A stretch of 64,000 nt of DNA, taken from contig NZ_JAQSJE010000009.1 in the NCBI RefSeq assembly GCF_028649535.1, positions 339,388 to 403,387 on the forward strand, given 5' to 3'. Every line of letters begins with the position of its first letter. Position 1 is the first letter of the stretch. Made by a program: the position numbers and the translations under genes. The stretch is from Mannheimia cairinae (GTDB taxonomy: Bacteria > Pseudomonadota > Gammaproteobacteria > Enterobacterales > Pasteurellaceae). The notes below the pieces were generated by a model, which did not search any database, was not told where the DNA came from, and saw only the letters and a program-made list of their open reading frames with translations. Shown one piece after another: positions 10,762 through 22,265 of the stretch.

Positions 10762-10899
10762 ATGGCTCCTTTTTCTAAAAAGGGAAATATTATAGCAGAA
10801 AAGTAAAATTTTGAGCTAACCGATGAAATCATTTAATAAACACGCTAAAATATATCCCAATGTGCTTTTTTATTTAAGAAAATTTAATAAGGGAAAATT

Positions 10900-12261
10900 A
10901 TGACTCAACTTAGTGTTGTTATTTTAGCTGCTGGTAAAGGTACTCGTATGTATTCAGATTTACCAAAAGTATTGCATCCAGTTGCTGGAAAACCGATGGT
11001 CAAACACGTAATTGATACCGCTAAACAATTAGAAGCTAATCAAATTCATCTTATTTATGGACACGGTGCTGATTTATTAAAAGCCCGATTAAATGAAGAA
11101 CCTGTTAATTGGGTTTTTCAAGCTGAACAACTCGGTACTGGTCACGCAATGCAGCAAGCAGCTCCGTTTTTTGCAGATAATGAAAACATTGTAATGCTTT
11201 ATGGTGATGCTCCTTTAATTACTAAAGAGACGCTGGCTCGTTTAATCGCTGAAAAACCAGAAAATGGTATTGCTCTCTTAACCGTTGAGCTGGCAAACCC
11301 AACGGGATATGGCCGTATTATTCGAGAAAATGGTTCAGTTGTTGCGATTGTTGAACAAAAAGATGCTACCCCAGAGCAGTTAAAAATTCAGGAAGTTAAT
11401 ACTGGTGTTATGGTGGCAAGCGGTGCAAGCTTTAAGAAATGGTTAAATAATTTAGATAATAACAATGCTCAAGGCGAGTATTATATTACTGATGTTATTG
11501 CTATGGCGAATAAAGATGGTTTTAAAGTTCAAGCGGTACAGGCAGATGAATTTATGGAAGTAGAAGGTGCTAATAACCGTTTACAACTAGCTGCATTAGA
11601 ACGTTTTTATCAAAAAAGAGAGGCTGAAAAATTACTATTAGCCGGTGTTACTATCATTGATCCAACCCGTTTTGATGTTCGTGGCAATATTGTTCACGGT
11701 AAAGATGTGTATATTGATGTTAATGTTATTTTAGAAGGTAATATCAAACTAGGTAATAATGTAAAAATTGGTGCTGGTTGCGTACTAAAAAATTGTGAAA
11801 TTGGCGACAATGTAGAAATTAAACCGTATTCTGTAATTGAAGATGCTGTTGTTGGAGCAAAATCGGCAATCGGGCCATTTTCACGCTTGCGTCCTGGTGC
11901 AGAATTAGCAGAAGAAACACATATTGGTAACTTTGTTGAAATTAAGAAAGCCGTTGTTGGTAAGGGGTCTAAGGTAAACCATCTAACCTATATTGGTGAT
12001 GCAGAAATTGGAACAGATTGTAATATCGGTGCAGGTGTGATCACCTGTAATTACGATGGTGCAAACAAATTTAAAACCATTATTGGCGATAATGTTTTTG
12101 TCGGTTCAGACAGCCAATTAGTTGCACCGGTTACTATTGCTAGCGGCTCAACTATCGGAGCTGGAGCGACGGTAACTAAAGATATTGCTGAAAATGAATT
12201 AGTTATTAGCCGAGTACCACAACACCATATTCAAGGTTGGAAACGTCCAACTAAAAAATAA
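10900..12261 (+). CDS. glmU: Bifunctional GlmU (GlcN-1-P acetyltransferase / GlcNAc-1-P uridyltransferase)
   Basis: Makes UDP-N-acetylglucosamine, precursor of peptidoglycan and lipid A, by acetylating glucosamine-1-phosphate and then coupling UTP. The N-terminal pyrophosphorylase motif [19 protein letters not shown] is at residues 9-27. The C-terminal half is a left-handed beta-helix of hexapeptide repeats from about 250 on, including the acetyl-CoA site region [13 protein letters not shown]. The 453-residue length is standard. Single gene ending at a strong bidirectional terminator shared with galU. Confidence 0.97.
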   Translation: MTQLSVVILAAGKGTRMYSDLPKVLHPVAGKPMVKHVIDTAKQLEANQIHLIYGHGADLLKARLNEEPVNWVFQAEQLGTGHAMQQAAPFFADNENIVMLYGDAPLITKETLARLIAEKPENGIALLTVELANPTGYGRIIRENGSVVAIVEQKDATPEQLKIQEVNTGVMVASGASFKKWLNNLDNNNAQGEYYITDVIAMANKDGFKVQAVQADEFMEVEGANNRLQLAALERFYQKREAEKLLLAGVTIIDPTRFDVRGNIVHGKDVYIDVNVILEGNIKLGNNVKIGAGCVLKNCEIGDNVEIKPYSVIEDAVVGAKSAIGPFSRLRPGAELAEETHIGNFVEIKKAVVGKGSKVNHLTYIGDAEIGTDCNIGAGVITCNYDGANKFKTIIGDNVFVGSDSQLVAPVTIASGSTIGAGATVTKDIAENELVISRVPQHHIQGWKRPTKK

Positions 12262-12282
12262 AGCTAACATAGCTTTAAAATT

Positions 12283-12311
12283 AATGCCTCTATTGAGTCA
12301 ATAGAGGCATT
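12283..12311. terminator. Bidirectional terminator between glmU and galU
   Basis: TGCCTCTATTGA (12285-12296) is a perfect inverted match to TCAATAGAGGCA (12298-12309), with flanking A and T bases on both sides. It serves convergent genes. Confidence 0.9.
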
Positions 12312-12316
12312 TATCA

Positions 12317-13204
12317 TTATAAAGTTTTTGCTAAATCTTTAATAAATTCTTTGAATTCTGTCCCACATTTATCGTGATGCAAACTATATTCAACAAAGGC
12401 TTTCATATAGCCAACTTTATCACCACAGTCAAATGAACGACCTGTCATATTAAATGCTTCAACTGTTTCTTGTTGAATCAACATATCAATAGCATCCGTT
12501 AATTGGATTTCATCGCCCACACCCACAGGTGTTCTTTCCAATAAATCCCAAATATTAGCTGAGAACACATAACGTCCCACAACCGCTAAATTTGATGGTG
12601 CCTCTTCTACACTTGGCTTTTCTACCATACGGCTAATTGGTGCTGAATCACCTAGCGGAATATCTACTCCATTGCAATCAGCTACACCATAACTACTGAC
12701 ATTTTCCATCGGTACTGGTGCCACCATAATCTGGCTATTTCCCGTTTCTTTGAAACGTTTAATCATTGCAGCCAGATTTTCTGTTTTTTGGTTTGCAGTA
12801 AAGTCACCTAATAATACATCAGGTAAAACCACTGCAAAAGGTTCATTTCCAATTACTGAACGTCCACATAAAACTGCGTGTCCAAGCCCTTTTGCTTGCC
12901 CTTGTCTAACGTGAATTAAGGTAACATCTTTTGGTACTATTGAGCGTACTTCCTCTAGTAATTGACGCTTAACTCGTTTTTCAAGCATTGTTTCAAGCTC
13001 AAAAGAGGTATCAAAATGGTTTTCGATCGCATTTTTTGAAGAATGTGTAACCAGTACAATTTCCTTAAACCCTGCAGCAACACATTCATTTACTATATAT
13101 TGAATTAACGGTTTATCTGCAAGGGTTAGCATCTCTTTTGGAATAGCTTTTGTTGCAGGCAACATTCGTGTGCCAAGACCAGCTACAGGAATAATAACTT
13201 TCAT
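12317..13204 (-). CDS. galU: UTP-glucose-1-phosphate uridylyltransferase
   Basis: Forms UDP-glucose for lipooligosaccharide and capsule precursors. The nucleotidyltransferase signature [17 protein letters not shown] is at residues 9-25, with later GLGHAVLCG, a MVEKP motif and the C-terminal [16 protein letters not shown]. The 295 residues are full length. It lies downstream of a phosphohexomutase on the same strand, so sugar-1-phosphate and UDP-sugar steps are adjacent, though an uptake-signal hairpin sits between the two. Confidence 0.97.
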   Translation of the reverse strand: MKVIIPVAGLGTRMLPATKAIPKEMLTLADKPLIQYIVNECVAAGFKEIVLVTHSSKNAIENHFDTSFELETMLEKRVKRQLLEEVRSIVPKDVTLIHVRQGQAKGLGHAVLCGRSVIGNEPFAVVLPDVLLGDFTANQKTENLAAMIKRFKETGNSQIMVAPVPMENVSSYGVADCNGVDIPLGDSAPISRMVEKPSVEEAPSNLAVVGRYVFSANIWDLLERTPVGVGDEIQLTDAIDMLIQQETVEAFNMTGRSFDCGDKVGYMKAFVEYSLHHDKCGTEFKEFIKDLAKTL

Positions 13205-13241
13205 TGAAAATCCTTTAAGTAATTATTTATTATTTTAAAAT

Positions 13242-13270
13242 TAACCGCTTGTCTGTTTAACAAGCGGTTA
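13242..13270 (-). terminator. Inverted uptake-signal pair after the phosphohexomutase gene
   Basis: TAACCGCTTGT (13242-13252) and ACAAGCGGTTA (13260-13270) form an 11-bp stem with a 7-base loop, directly downstream of the phosphohexomutase and upstream of galU; an AT-rich tail follows on the minus strand. Confidence 0.7.
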
Positions 13271-13292
13271 GATTTCACTGATATTTTACCAA

Positions 13293-14651
13293 TTATTGAC
13301 GTAATAATGCTAAAATTTCATCTGTTTTTTGTTGCATTAATGCTTTATCGCCACGTGTTTCTAAATTTAAGCGAACGACTGGTTCGGTGTTAGAGCTACG
13401 TAAATTAAAACGCCAATTCTCAAACTCTACACTAATACCATCTAGTGTTTCAACCTTACCATCTTTGTAAGCTTCTTTCACCCGAGCAATAGAGGCTTGT
13501 GCATCGGTAAGTTTGCTATTAATTTCGCCTGGCGATGGGAATTTATCTAAACGCTCGCCCACTAATTCACTTAATGATTTGCCTGTAGTGCAGAGTAATT
13601 CTAATGTTAATAACCACGGAATCATTCCACTATCACAGTAGAAGAAGTCTCGGAAATAGTGATGTGCAGACATTTCACCACCATAAATAGCATCAACTTC
13701 ACGCATTTTTTCTTTAATGAAAGAGTGCCCTGATTTAGACATTACAGGCACTCCACCCGCCCCACTGACTAGTTCTTCGGTATTCCAAATTAAGCGAGGG
13801 TCATAGATGATCTTAGCACCTTTATTTTTAGCTAAAAATGCTTGTGATAATAAACCTACCACATAATAGCCTTCAATAAAGCCACCTTTTTCATCAAAAA
13901 AGAAACAACGGTCAAAATCGCCATCAAATGCAATACCAGCATCTGCTTTAGTTTCTAAAACAGCTTGGATAGAGTCTTCACGATTTTCGTGCAAAATTGG
14001 GTTAGGAATACCATTTGGGAAATTACCATCTGGATTATTGTGTACTTTGATAAATTCAACAGGTACCTGATGAGCTTTAAATTGTGCTTCAATCGCATCA
14101 ATAATTTGACCTGCTGCACCATTTCCAGAATTAATCACTAATTTTTTCGGTGTTAGCTTACTTAAATCAATGTATGAAAGAAGATGTTCAACATACTCAC
14201 CTTGCACTGATTTCTGTGTATAAGTGCCTCGTTTTTCAACAGCTGGAAAATTATTTTCTTCAGCCAAACGTTGAATATCCGCTAAACCAGTGTCGGCACT
14301 AATTGGTCTAGAACCTTCTCGCACCAGTTTCATACCATTATAATCCATCGGATTATGACTTGCCGTTACTTGAATACCGCCATCTGTTTTTAGGAATGAG
14401 GTGGCAAAATATACCTCTTCTGTTCCAGTTAAACCCAGATCAATAACATCTACACCTGAATCTAACAAACCGTTTGTAACAGCACTTTTAAGTTCATTAC
14501 TAGTTAAACGAACGTCTCCACCCACTACTATTGATTTTGGCTTAAGATATTGACCAAATGCTCGACCAATACGATATGCAATATCTGTATTTAACTCTGT
14601 ACCTAATTGGCCACGAATATCATAAGCTTTAAAACAAGTAAGTTTTCCCAT
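13293..14651 (-). CDS. manB: Phosphomannomutase/phosphoglucomutase (CpsG/ManB type)
   Basis: Alpha-D-phosphohexomutase interconverting sugar-6-P and sugar-1-P, here probably mannose and/or glucose. The four family loops are intact: phosphoserine S98 in TASHNP, magnesium loop DGDFDR (243-248), sugar-binding GEMSAH (325-330), and the phosphate-binding RSSNTEP near the C-terminus. The 452-residue length fits ManB/CpsG and is shorter than Pgm. Position next to galU is compatible with supplying glucose-1-P; sequence alone does not settle mannose versus glucose preference. Confidence 0.88.
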   Translation of the reverse strand: MGKLTCFKAYDIRGQLGTELNTDIAYRIGRAFGQYLKPKSIVVGGDVRLTSNELKSAVTNGLLDSGVDVIDLGLTGTEEVYFATSFLKTDGGIQVTASHNPMDYNGMKLVREGSRPISADTGLADIQRLAEENNFPAVEKRGTYTQKSVQGEYVEHLLSYIDLSKLTPKKLVINSGNGAAGQIIDAIEAQFKAHQVPVEFIKVHNNPDGNFPNGIPNPILHENREDSIQAVLETKADAGIAFDGDFDRCFFFDEKGGFIEGYYVVGLLSQAFLAKNKGAKIIYDPRLIWNTEELVSGAGGVPVMSKSGHSFIKEKMREVDAIYGGEMSAHHYFRDFFYCDSGMIPWLLTLELLCTTGKSLSELVGERLDKFPSPGEINSKLTDAQASIARVKEAYKDGKVETLDGISVEFENWRFNLRSSNTEPVVRLNLETRGDKALMQQKTDEILALLRQ

Positions 14652-14677
14652 AGTGTTTTCCTTGTGAGGTTAATGAA

Positions 14678-14863
14678 TTAATCCGATTTATCCTCGTCTG
14701 CCGAGGCTTTAATCTTGTCATAAATCTCTTGACGGTGTACTGAGATCTCTTTAGGTGCATTCACACCTAATTTAACTTGGTTTCCTCGTATGCTGAGTAC
14801 CGTGATCTCAACATCGTCTCCTACGAGTAAAACCTCCCCAATTTTACGAGTTAGAATAAGCAT
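14678..14863 (-). CDS. csrA: CsrA, carbon storage regulator
   Basis: Small RNA-binding dimer that controls translation and stability of mRNAs by binding GGA motifs in leaders. The 61-residue sequence is a textbook Csr[25 protein letters not shown], with the binding-strand arginine in [18 protein letters not shown] lies seven bases upstream of the ATG. It follows alaS, the usual order in gammaproteobacteria, with two hairpins in the 83-bp gap, and lies 26 bp upstream of the phosphohexomutase gene. Confidence 0.97.
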   Translation of the reverse strand: MLILTRKIGEVLLVGDDVEITVLSIRGNQVKLGVNAPKEISVHRQEIYDKIKASADEDKSD

Positions 14864-14884
14864 AATTGTCTCCTACTGGGTTAA

Positions 14885-14938
14885 AGCCCTATTACTGCTT
14901 AAATATAGGGCTAAGCTTCAAGGCTAATTTTTGCCTTG
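14885..14938 (-). terminator. Tandem hairpins between alaS and csrA
   Basis: AGCCCTAT/ATAGGGCT (14885-14892 with 14905-14912) and CAAGGC/GCCTTG (14919-14924 with 14933-14938). Neither has a strong T run on the minus strand, so they may attenuate rather than stop alaS read-through into csrA. Confidence 0.5.
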
Positions 14939-14946
14939 TTATTATT

Positions 14947-17574
14947 TTAAAGTTTTGCAGTAATCCAATCTTGTGCCAATGCTAAAGCTTGTGGAATACT
15001 TTCAGGTTCTGAACCTCCAGCCATTGCCATATCAGGACGACCGCCTCCTTTCCCACCAACTTTCTGAGCCATTGCACCAACTAGCTCACCTGCATTTACT
15101 TTATTCGTTAAGTCTTTGGTCACACCTGCAATCAGATTTACTTTTCCATCTGTATTGGCAATAAAAACAATAATTGCACTTCCTAATTGATTTTTAAGAT
15201 CATCAACCATTGTTCTTAATGCTTTTGGCTCAACATTTTCTAATTGTTGAATAACGACGTTTACTCCATTAATTTGGGTCGCTTGTTTTGCTAAATCAGC
15301 CCCTGCTTGAGCAGCTTGTTTTTCTTTTAGCTGCTGAAGTTCTTTTTCTGTACGTTTAGCTTTTTCTTGTAATTGAAGAATTTTTTCAACTAACGAATTG
15401 CTATCTGCTTTTAATAATTCTGCACTTTGTTGCATTGCTTGTTGTAAATTCTGTAGCCATGCTATTGCATTTTCACCAGTTAATGCTTCAATACGGCGAA
15501 CACCTGCAGCAACTGCACCTTCTGAGGTGATTTTAAATAGACCAATATCACCTGTTTGTTTAACGTGCGTACCACCACAAAGCTCAATAGAGAACTCAGA
15601 CATCTCAACAACACGCACAACATCACCGTATTTTTCGCCAAATAATGCCATTGCACCTTTTGCTTTTGCTGATTCAATATCCATTTCTTGGATAACGACA
15701 TTGATATTCTCACGCACTTTTGTATTTACTATACGCTCAACTTCTTCAAGTTGCACCTTAGTAATCGCTTCTGGTTGAGAAATATCAAAACGCAATACAT
15801 TTTCTGAAACCAAAGAACCTTTTTGGGTAACGTGATCACCTAATACTTGACGTAATGCAGAATGTAATAAGTGGGTTGCACTGTGATTTAATGTAATTGA
15901 GTGGCGACGCTCTTTATTTACTTGGGTAGCTACTTTATCACCGACAGAAAGAGTGCCTGAGGTTAATTGACCAATATGCCCAAAGACTTGACCATATTTT
16001 TGTGTATCTGCCACATCAAAATTGCAAATTTCTGATGAAATATAACCGCTATCACCGATTTGCCCACCCATTTCAGCATAGAATGGCGTTTTATCTAAAA
16101 TAACAACTGCATTTTCGCCTGATTGAATAGATTCAACGGCTTGTCCATTACTAAATAAGGCAATAATTTTTGCATCTGTGAATTCGGTTTCGGTGTGTCC
16201 TACAAATTCCGTTTTGCCTTCGACTTTAATTACATTATTGTAATCTGTGCCGAAATTACTGCTTGCTTTAGCACGTTCACGCTGAGCTGTCATTTCAGCT
16301 TCAAAGCCTGCTTCATCAATCGTAATATCACGCTCACGGCAAACATCAGCTGTTAAATCTAATGGGAAACCATAAGTATCATAAAGTTTAAATGCGACTT
16401 GACCTGAAAGGGTTTTATTTTCTACTTTAGTTAAAGCATCTTCTAATAACGCTAAGCCACGTTCAAGTGTACGAGCAAACTGCTCTTCTTCTGCTTTTAA
16501 GGTCTTTTGGATATGTGCTTGTTTTTGGCTCAATACTTCACCAGCCTGCCCCATTACTTGAGCTAATGTCGGCACTAATTTATAGAAGAATGCTTCTTTA
16601 GCACCTAAAAGGTTACCGTGACGAACCGCACGACGAATAATGCGACGTAACACATAACCACGACCTTCATTTGAAGGAACGACTCCATCAGCAATTAGGT
16701 AAGAACAAGCTCGGATATGATCAGCAACTACACGTAATGATTTATTATCTAAATCTGTGACATTCAGTAATGAAGCCACTTCTTTAATTAATGTTTGGAA
16801 AATATCAATTTCATAGTTAGAGTTTACGTGTTGTAAAACTGCGGTCATACGCTCTAAGCCCATACCTGTATCAACAGAAGGCTTAGGTAGTTTTTCCATC
16901 GTACCATCGGCTTGGCGATTAAATTGCATAAATACAATATTCCAAACTTCAATGTAACGGTCACCATCTTCCTCTGGTGTACCAGGTAAACCGCCCCAAT
17001 GTTCCGGACCATGATCATAGAAGATCTCAGTACAAGGGCCACAAGGACCAGTATCTCCCATTGCCCAGAAATTATCTGATGCATAAGCGGCACCTTTATT
17101 ATCCCCGATACGAATAATATGATCTGCCGGTACACCTACTTCTTGATGCCAAATATCATAGGCTTCATCATCGGTTTCATACACCGTCACGTAAAGTTTT
17201 TCTTTTGGTAAACCTAACCATTGTGGAGAAGTTAAAAATTCCCAACCAAATTTAATCGCATCTTGTTTGAAATAGTCCCCAAAGCTGAAATTACCCATCA
17301 TTTCAAAAAAAGTATGATGGCGAGCAGTGTAACCTACATTCTCTAAATCGTTATGCTTACCACCGGCACGCACACAACGTTGTGCTGTTGTTGCCCTTGT
17401 GTATGGACGTTTTTCTAAACCTAAGAAAACGTCTTTAAATTGATTCATACCCGCATTAGTAAATAATAATGTTGGATCATTTTCTGGTACTAAAGAGCTG
17501 CTCGGTACAATCGTATGACCTTTAGTTTGAAAGAACTCTAAAAAAGACTGTCTAATATCTGAAGTTGTTTTCAT
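14947..17574 (-). CDS. alaS: Alanyl-tRNA synthetase
   Basis: Charges tRNA-Ala. The 875-residue protein has the class II catalytic core at the N-terminus ([31 protein letters not shown]), the tRNA-recognition region, an editing domain with the zinc ligands in [12 protein letters not shown] and CGGTH, and the C-Ala domain with the Gly-rich [16 protein letters not shown] near the end. Length and domains match E. coli AlaS (876). Start ATG at 17574. Confidence 0.98.
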   Translation of the reverse strand: MKTTSDIRQSFLEFFQTKGHTIVPSSSLVPENDPTLLFTNAGMNQFKDVFLGLEKRPYTRATTAQRCVRAGGKHNDLENVGYTARHHTFFEMMGNFSFGDYFKQDAIKFGWEFLTSPQWLGLPKEKLYVTVYETDDEAYDIWHQEVGVPADHIIRIGDNKGAAYASDNFWAMGDTGPCGPCTEIFYDHGPEHWGGLPGTPEEDGDRYIEVWNIVFMQFNRQADGTMEKLPKPSVDTGMGLERMTAVLQHVNSNYEIDIFQTLIKEVASLLNVTDLDNKSLRVVADHIRACSYLIADGVVPSNEGRGYVLRRIIRRAVRHGNLLGAKEAFFYKLVPTLAQVMGQAGEVLSQKQAHIQKTLKAEEEQFARTLERGLALLEDALTKVENKTLSGQVAFKLYDTYGFPLDLTADVCRERDITIDEAGFEAEMTAQRERAKASSNFGTDYNNVIKVEGKTEFVGHTETEFTDAKIIALFSNGQAVESIQSGENAVVILDKTPFYAEMGGQIGDSGYISSEICNFDVADTQKYGQVFGHIGQLTSGTLSVGDKVATQVNKERRHSITLNHSATHLLHSALRQVLGDHVTQKGSLVSENVLRFDISQPEAITKVQLEEVERIVNTKVRENINVVIQEMDIESAKAKGAMALFGEKYGDVVRVVEMSEFSIELCGGTHVKQTGDIGLFKITSEGAVAAGVRRIEALTGENAIAWLQNLQQAMQQSAELLKADSNSLVEKILQLQEKAKRTEKELQQLKEKQAAQAGADLAKQATQINGVNVVIQQLENVEPKALRTMVDDLKNQLGSAIIVFIANTDGKVNLIAGVTKDLTNKVNAGELVGAMAQKVGGKGGGRPDMAMAGGSEPESIPQALALAQDWITAKL

Positions 17575-17769
17575 TGTGAAATACTCTTAAAAAAGAAAAG
17601 TTAAGCATTAAAATAATGCAACTATTTTACACATTTTTTATTATATTTTGTTAGCTATGTTTGTCTTATTTAAGCAATTTAGTCGTTTTTTTATCCAAAC
17701 ACTTGCATTTGCAGATAGACTTTAGCATCAATACGATATAGCACCCTACGGTGTAAATTTTCTTCAAAA

Positions 17770-17813
17770 AATAACCGCTTGAAGAATGCACAAACTTATC
17801 TCAAGCGGTTATT
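17770..17813 (-). terminator. uspA terminator from inverted uptake signals
   Basis: AATAACCGCTTGA (17770-17782) pairs with TCAAGCGGTTATT (17801-17813), with T runs on both strands beyond the stem. It lies just downstream of uspA. Confidence 0.85.
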
Positions 17814-17834
17814 TTTATTTAACATTTAACAAAA

Positions 17835-18260
17835 TTATTCTTCTGTTAGTGGCACTACTAACATATCAATAGTCACATTATTCATTACTTGGCGAGTAGA
17901 AGACATAAATTTACTCCAGAAGTCTTGATGATGCCCTGTAATCAATAAATCAACATTATGTTTTTCAACAGCCTCTTGTAAGACTTGGCTAAAATCACCT
18001 GTACCATTTAAGCAATCTGAAACTGGGTAATCTACCTTAGCGGCTAGCTCCGCTAATGCCGTATTGGTCTCCTCAACAACACTATCCTGTACTGAAGACA
18101 TATTTATATCAATGAGTCCTGTGTATAAATCAGAGAAATTTACATCAACGTGAATAAGTGAAAGTTTTGCTCCACATTTTGCAGCTAAACCAGCACCTTT
18201 TCGAACTAAAACAAGACTTTCTTCTGAAAGATCGACTGCAACTAAAATATGTTTGTACAT
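17835..18260 (-). CDS. uspA: Universal stress protein UspA
   Basis: Cytoplasmic UspA-family protein, 141 residues, expected to accumulate on growth arrest and stress. It has the N-terminal MYKHILVAVDLSEES strand and the ATP-site-like region LLITGHHQDFWSKFMSST. A longer frame starts at 18305, but the ATG at 18260 has AAGGAG upstream and is the family start. It is divergent from fnr, sharing a 230-bp intergenic region. Confidence 0.93.
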   Translation of the reverse strand: MYKHILVAVDLSEESLVLVRKGAGLAAKCGAKLSLIHVDVNFSDLYTGLIDINMSSVQDSVVEETNTALAELAAKVDYPVSDCLNGTGDFSQVLQEAVEKHNVDLLITGHHQDFWSKFMSSTRQVMNNVTIDMLVVPLTEE

Positions 18261-18442
18261 AATAAGCTCCTTGTTTTTAGGTTTATTCTTAATTTGTAGA
18301 GGCATACTAACACACTCTTTTTAATAAAAACTTGAAGTAGATCGCAAAACAGAAAATTTCTTAGAATTTTTTAATTACTCATTTCGGAGTATTGCTAATT
18401 TTTCCATCTCTCTTTGCTTAAGCTAAATTTTAGTGGTAAACT

Positions 18443-18456
18443 TTGTTCTAAATCAA
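18443..18456. promoter_or_regulatory. FNR box upstream of fnr
   Basis: TTGTT-CTAA-ATCAA matches the FNR consensus TTGAT-N4-ATCAA at 9 of 10 positions and lies 35 bp before the fnr ATG, in a place suited to autorepression as in E. coli. Confidence 0.6.
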
Positions 18457-18490
18457 ATTTAAACTATTTTTCCTGATTAAGGTTGAATGA

Positions 18491-19264
18491 ATGAAAATTG
18501 TATCTGAATCAAAATCGAATGGACGCACAGCTTGTACAATTCATTGCCAAAACTGCAGTATTAGCCAATTATGCTTACCATTTACCCTCAATGAAACTGA
18601 GCTAACACAGTTGGATAATATTATTGAACGTAAAAAACCTGTTCAAAAATCTCAAGTTATTTTTAAATCTGGCGATGAACTTCGTTCACTTTATGCAATC
18701 CGTTCCGGTACATTGAAAGCTTATACCTTAAGTGAAAGTGGTGAAGAACAAATTACAGGCTTTCATTTGCCTGGCGATTTAATTGGTTTTGATGCCATCA
18801 CAAATATGAAGCACGAAGGTTATGCTCAAGCATTAGAAACTTCGATGATCTGTGAAATTCCATTTGATATTTTAGATGACTTGGCAGGAAAAATGCCAAA
18901 AATTCGCCATCAAATTATGCGATTAATGAGTAATGAAATTAAAAGCGATCAGGAAATGATTTTATTACTTTCTAAGATGAATGCGGAAGAAAAATTAGCG
19001 GCTTTTTTATATAATCTTTCTCAACGCTACTCTGCCCGAGGCTTCTCTGCTCGAGAGTTCCGCTTAACAATGACTCGTGGCGATATTGGCAATTATCTTG
19101 GTTTAACCATTGAAACTATTAGTCGCCTATTAGGCCGCTTCCAAAAAAGTGGAATGATCTCTGTACAAGGTAAATATATTATCATCAATAGTATGGAAGA
19201 CTTAGCTGAACTTGCTGGTGCAATAAAACCTCAACAACAAGTTATTGCTCAAACTACTGCCTAA
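18491..19264 (+). CDS. fnr: FNR, anaerobic global regulator
   Basis: Oxygen-sensing CRP-family activator/repressor with a [4Fe-4S] cluster. The cluster cysteines C19, C22 and C28 and the fourth in SMICEI are present. The recognition helix [11 protein letters not shown] carries the E, S and R that read TTGAT half sites. The length of 257 is near E. coli FNR (250), with a slightly longer tail. Single gene with a hairpin behind it and an FNR-like site in its own leader. Confidence 0.97.
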   Translation: MKIVSESKSNGRTACTIHCQNCSISQLCLPFTLNETELTQLDNIIERKKPVQKSQVIFKSGDELRSLYAIRSGTLKAYTLSESGEEQITGFHLPGDLIGFDAITNMKHEGYAQALETSMICEIPFDILDDLAGKMPKIRHQIMRLMSNEIKSDQEMILLLSKMNAEEKLAAFLYNLSQRYSARGFSAREFRLTMTRGDIGNYLGLTIETISRLLGRFQKSGMISVQGKYIIINSMEDLAELAGAIKPQQQVIAQTTA

Positions 19265-19278
19265 TTATTCATTATTTT

Positions 19279-19314
19279 AAATCCCTTTTTTGATAATCAT
19301 CAGAAAAGGGATTT
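19279..19314 (+). terminator. fnr terminator
   Basis: AAATCCCTTTT (19279-19289) pairs with AAAAGGGATTT (19304-19314), 14 bp after the fnr stop. Confidence 0.75.
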
Positions 19315-19340
19315 CTGATCCGATCAGCTCATCAGCTTAT

Positions 19341-19369
19341 TTGCTACATAGTGGCATATCCGCTATAAT
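19341..19369 (+). promoter_or_regulatory. fabI promoter (sigma-70 type)
   Basis: TTGCTA (19341-19346), a 17-bp spacer, and a perfect TATAAT (19364-19369), 38 bp upstream of the fabI ATG. Confidence 0.7.
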
Positions 19370-19407
19370 CGACACAATTTTTATCCCCCAAATCTAGAGG
19401 AATTTTT

Positions 19408-20199
19408 ATGGGTATCTTAACTGGTAAACGTATTTTAGTAACAGGTTTAGCAAGCAATCGTTCTATTGCTTATGGCATTGCAAATGCAATGAAACAACAA
19501 GGTGCAGAATTAGCATTTACTTATTTAAACGATAAATTAAAACCACGTGTTGAAGAATTTGCAAAAGAATTTGGCTCAGATATCGTGCTTCCATTAGATG
19601 TTGCAACCGATGAAAGCATTACCGAATGTTTTACTGAATTAAGTAAACATTGGGAAAAATTTGACGGCTTTGTTCACGCCATCGCATTTGCCCCGGGCGA
19701 TCAATTAGACGGCGATTACGTAAACGCTGCAACCCGTGAAGGCTACCGTATTGCTCACGATATTAGTGCATATAGCTTTGTTGCAATGGCACAAGCAGCT
19801 CGCCCATTCTTAAATGAAAATGCAGCACTCTTAACATTAAGCTACTTAGGTGCAGAGCGTGCAATCCCTAACTACAATGTAATGTGTTTAGCGAAAGCAT
19901 CATTAGAAGCAGCAACACGTGTTATGGCGGCAGATTTAGGTAAACAAGGTATTCGTGTAAATGCAATCTCAGCGGGCCCAATTCGTACATTAGCAGCTTC
20001 TGGCATTAAAAACTTCAAGAAAATGCTATCTGCATTTGAAAAAACAGCTGCATTACGTCGTACTGTGACTATTGATGATGTAGGTAATTCAGCTGCATTC
20101 TTATGCTCAAACTTAGCTTCTGGTGTAACGGGCGAAGTGTTACACGTTGATGCAGGTTTCAGCGTAATGGCAATGGGCGAATTAGGCGAAGAAGAATAA
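19408..20199 (+). CDS. fabI: Enoyl-ACP reductase (NADH) FabI
   Basis: Last reductive step of each fatty-acid elongation cycle; target of triclosan-type inhibitors. The 263-residue short-chain dehydrogenase fold has [13 protein letters not shown] (NAD site, about 14-26), the FabI catalytic triad in [19 protein letters not shown] (Tyr, Tyr, Lys) and the [12 protein letters not shown] substrate loop. Preceded by AGAGG and a strong promoter, followed by a hairpin; monocistronic. Confidence 0.97.
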   Translation: MGILTGKRILVTGLASNRSIAYGIANAMKQQGAELAFTYLNDKLKPRVEEFAKEFGSDIVLPLDVATDESITECFTELSKHWEKFDGFVHAIAFAPGDQLDGDYVNAATREGYRIAHDISAYSFVAMAQAARPFLNENAALLTLSYLGAERAIPNYNVMCLAKASLEAATRVMAADLGKQGIRVNAISAGPIRTLAASGIKNFKKMLSAFEKTAALRRTVTIDDVGNSAAFLCSNLASGVTGEVLHVDAGFSVMAMGELGEEE

Positions 20200-20225
20200 T
20201 TTTTCGTATTAACCTCAAAATATCC

Positions 20226-20255
20226 CCCTCTTTCTGGAGTAATCTCGAAAGAGGG
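20226..20255 (+). terminator. fabI terminator
   Basis: CCCTCTTTC (20226-20234) and GAAAGAGGG (20247-20255) form a 9-bp stem followed by TTTATTTATTTTAT. Confidence 0.88.
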
Positions 20256-20284
20256 TTTATTTATTTTATAAGATTATCAGTATT

Positions 20285-22261
20285 ATGTTTCAAAACAATC
20301 CTCTTTTAGCTCAGCTAAAACAACAAATTGAAGCCAATAAAGAATATGTAGAAGGCTATGTGAAAGCCTCTGATAAAGCATTCGGCTTTTTAGAATGTGA
20401 TAAAAAAAGCTATTTCATTCCACCAATGGAAATGAAAAAAGTAATGCACGGCGATACCGTAAAAGCCGTAGTTAAACGTGAAGGCGATAAAGAACAAGTG
20501 GAAATCGACTCTTTAATCGAGCCAATGTTAAGTCGCTTTATTGCACAAGTGCGTTTAAATAAAGAAGGTAAATTACAGTTATCGGTCGATCACCCAAGTA
20601 TTAAACAAAACATTCCAGCCAATACCCACAAATCGGTTACAGAAAAATTAGAAAATGGCGACTGGGTTGTGGCACAACTTAAAACACACCCATTACGTGA
20701 TGACCGTTTTTTCTTCTCTCAAGTGACTCAATTTATTTGTAAAGCTGATGACAACTTTGCTCCTTGGTGGGTAACCCTTGCTCGCCACGAACAACCTCGT
20801 GAACCAGTAGCTAATGAAAAAAGCTACGAATTGCACGATGAGCTGCCTCGTGAAGATTTAACACACTTATATTTCACAACTATCGACAGCCCTAGCACGC
20901 AAGATATGGACGATGCTCTATTCATTGAACCGATTGAAGAAAATGGCTCACAAACAGGCTGGCGATTAGTGGTGGCGATTGCCGACCCAACCGCTTACAT
21001 TCCTGAAAATTCTAATATTGAAAAAGCCGCCCGCCAACGCTGTTTTACCAACTATTTACCGGGTTTTAACATTCCGATGTTGCCCCGTGAGTTATCAGAC
21101 GATCTCTGCTCTCTCGTTCCAAATGAAAAACGTCCTGCATTAGTTGGCTTTATCGAAACCGATTTAGAAGGAAACTTAACCAAAGAAGCGACCTTTACTT
21201 CGGCTTGGGTAGAATCTAAAGATCGCCTCGCTTATGATGATGTTTCTGATTATCTTGAAAAGGTTGAAAATGCGTGGCAGCCAGCATCTTCTGAAACCAA
21301 ACAACAAATTGATTGGTTACATCAATTTACACAAGCCCGCATTCAATGGCGAGCTAAAAACGCATTAGTATTTAAAGAACAAGGCGACTATACGTTTGAA
21401 TTAAATGAAGACGGTTCGGTAAAAGATATTCACGTGGAATACCGCCGCATTGCGAATCAAATGATTGAAGAGTCTATGATTATCGCCAATATTTGCTGTG
21501 CAAAATTTTTAGCCGCAAATGCCAATACCGGCGTATTTAACACCCACTCAGGCTTTGATAGCAAAAACTATGAGTCAGTTAAATCATTCTTACTGCAAAC
21601 GTTAGCCACAGAAGAAAACCTTGAAGCACTTTCTGAACGCTACTCTGCCGAAAGATTAGCAACGCTAGAAGGCTACTGCGAAATGCAACGAGATATTCAA
21701 GATTTTCCTGAAAAATTCTTAGAATTGCGTTTACGTCGTTATTTAACTTTTGCAGAATTTAAAGCAGAAGTTGCACCGCATTTTGGTTTAGGTATCAGCC
21801 ATTACGCTACTTGGACATCGCCTATCCGTAAATATGGCGATATGGTAAACCATCGTTTAATCAAACAAGTATTGTTAGGTAAACAAATCAATGCGGTTGA
21901 GGAATCGGTATTAACTCGCTTGCAAGAAGCTCGCCGCCAAAATCGTTTAGTTGAGCGTGATATTGCGGATTGGCTATATGCTCGTTACCTCTTCCCAATG
22001 GTGGAACAAGCGGTCGAATTTGACTGTGAAATTGCAGATGTTTCCCGTGGCGGTGTGCGTGCAAAAGTGATTAAAAACGGAGCACAAATTTTCGTCCCAT
22101 TCTCGACATTACACGATAATAAAGAGGAAATGGACTACCGCCAAGAAGAACTTGCACTTTACATCAAAGGCGAAAAGGCCTACCAAATCGGGCAAGCGGT
22201 TAAGGTAAAACTAACCGAAGTTCGCTTAGAAACCCGTTCTATTGTAGGGAATATTATTTGA
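20285..22261 (+). CDS. rnb: Exoribonuclease II
   Basis: Processive 3'-to-5' hydrolase of single-stranded RNA. The 658-residue protein has two N-terminal cold-shock domains, the RNB catalytic domain with the metal-binding aspartates in DSPSTQDMDDAL (about residues 200-211), the TSPIRKYGDMVNHRLIKQ signature, and a C-terminal S1 domain starting near DVSRGGVRAKV. Length is near E. coli RNase II (644). Codon choice in fabI and rnb is somewhat richer in C/G than in their neighbours, without signs of transfer. Confidence 0.97.
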   Translation: MFQNNPLLAQLKQQIEANKEYVEGYVKASDKAFGFLECDKKSYFIPPMEMKKVMHGDTVKAVVKREGDKEQVEIDSLIEPMLSRFIAQVRLNKEGKLQLSVDHPSIKQNIPANTHKSVTEKLENGDWVVAQLKTHPLRDDRFFFSQVTQFICKADDNFAPWWVTLARHEQPREPVANEKSYELHDELPREDLTHLYFTTIDSPSTQDMDDALFIEPIEENGSQTGWRLVVAIADPTAYIPENSNIEKAARQRCFTNYLPGFNIPMLPRELSDDLCSLVPNEKRPALVGFIETDLEGNLTKEATFTSAWVESKDRLAYDDVSDYLEKVENAWQPASSETKQQIDWLHQFTQARIQWRAKNALVFKEQGDYTFELNEDGSVKDIHVEYRRIANQMIEESMIIANICCAKFLAANANTGVFNTHSGFDSKNYESVKSFLLQTLATEENLEALSERYSAERLATLEGYCEMQRDIQDFPEKFLELRLRRYLTFAEFKAEVAPHFGLGISHYATWTSPIRKYGDMVNHRLIKQVLLGKQINAVEESVLTRLQEARRQNRLVERDIADWLYARYLFPMVEQAVEFDCEIADVSRGGVRAKVIKNGAQIFVPFSTLHDNKEEMDYRQEELALYIKGEKAYQIGQAVKVKLTEVRLETRSIVGNII

Positions 22262-22265
22262 ATGG

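Noticed and set aside
19315-19327. CTGATC-C-GATCAG palindrome between fnr and fabI as an operator
   Set aside because: It lies between the fnr terminator and the fabI promoter but is short and I know no regulator with this site; may be chance.
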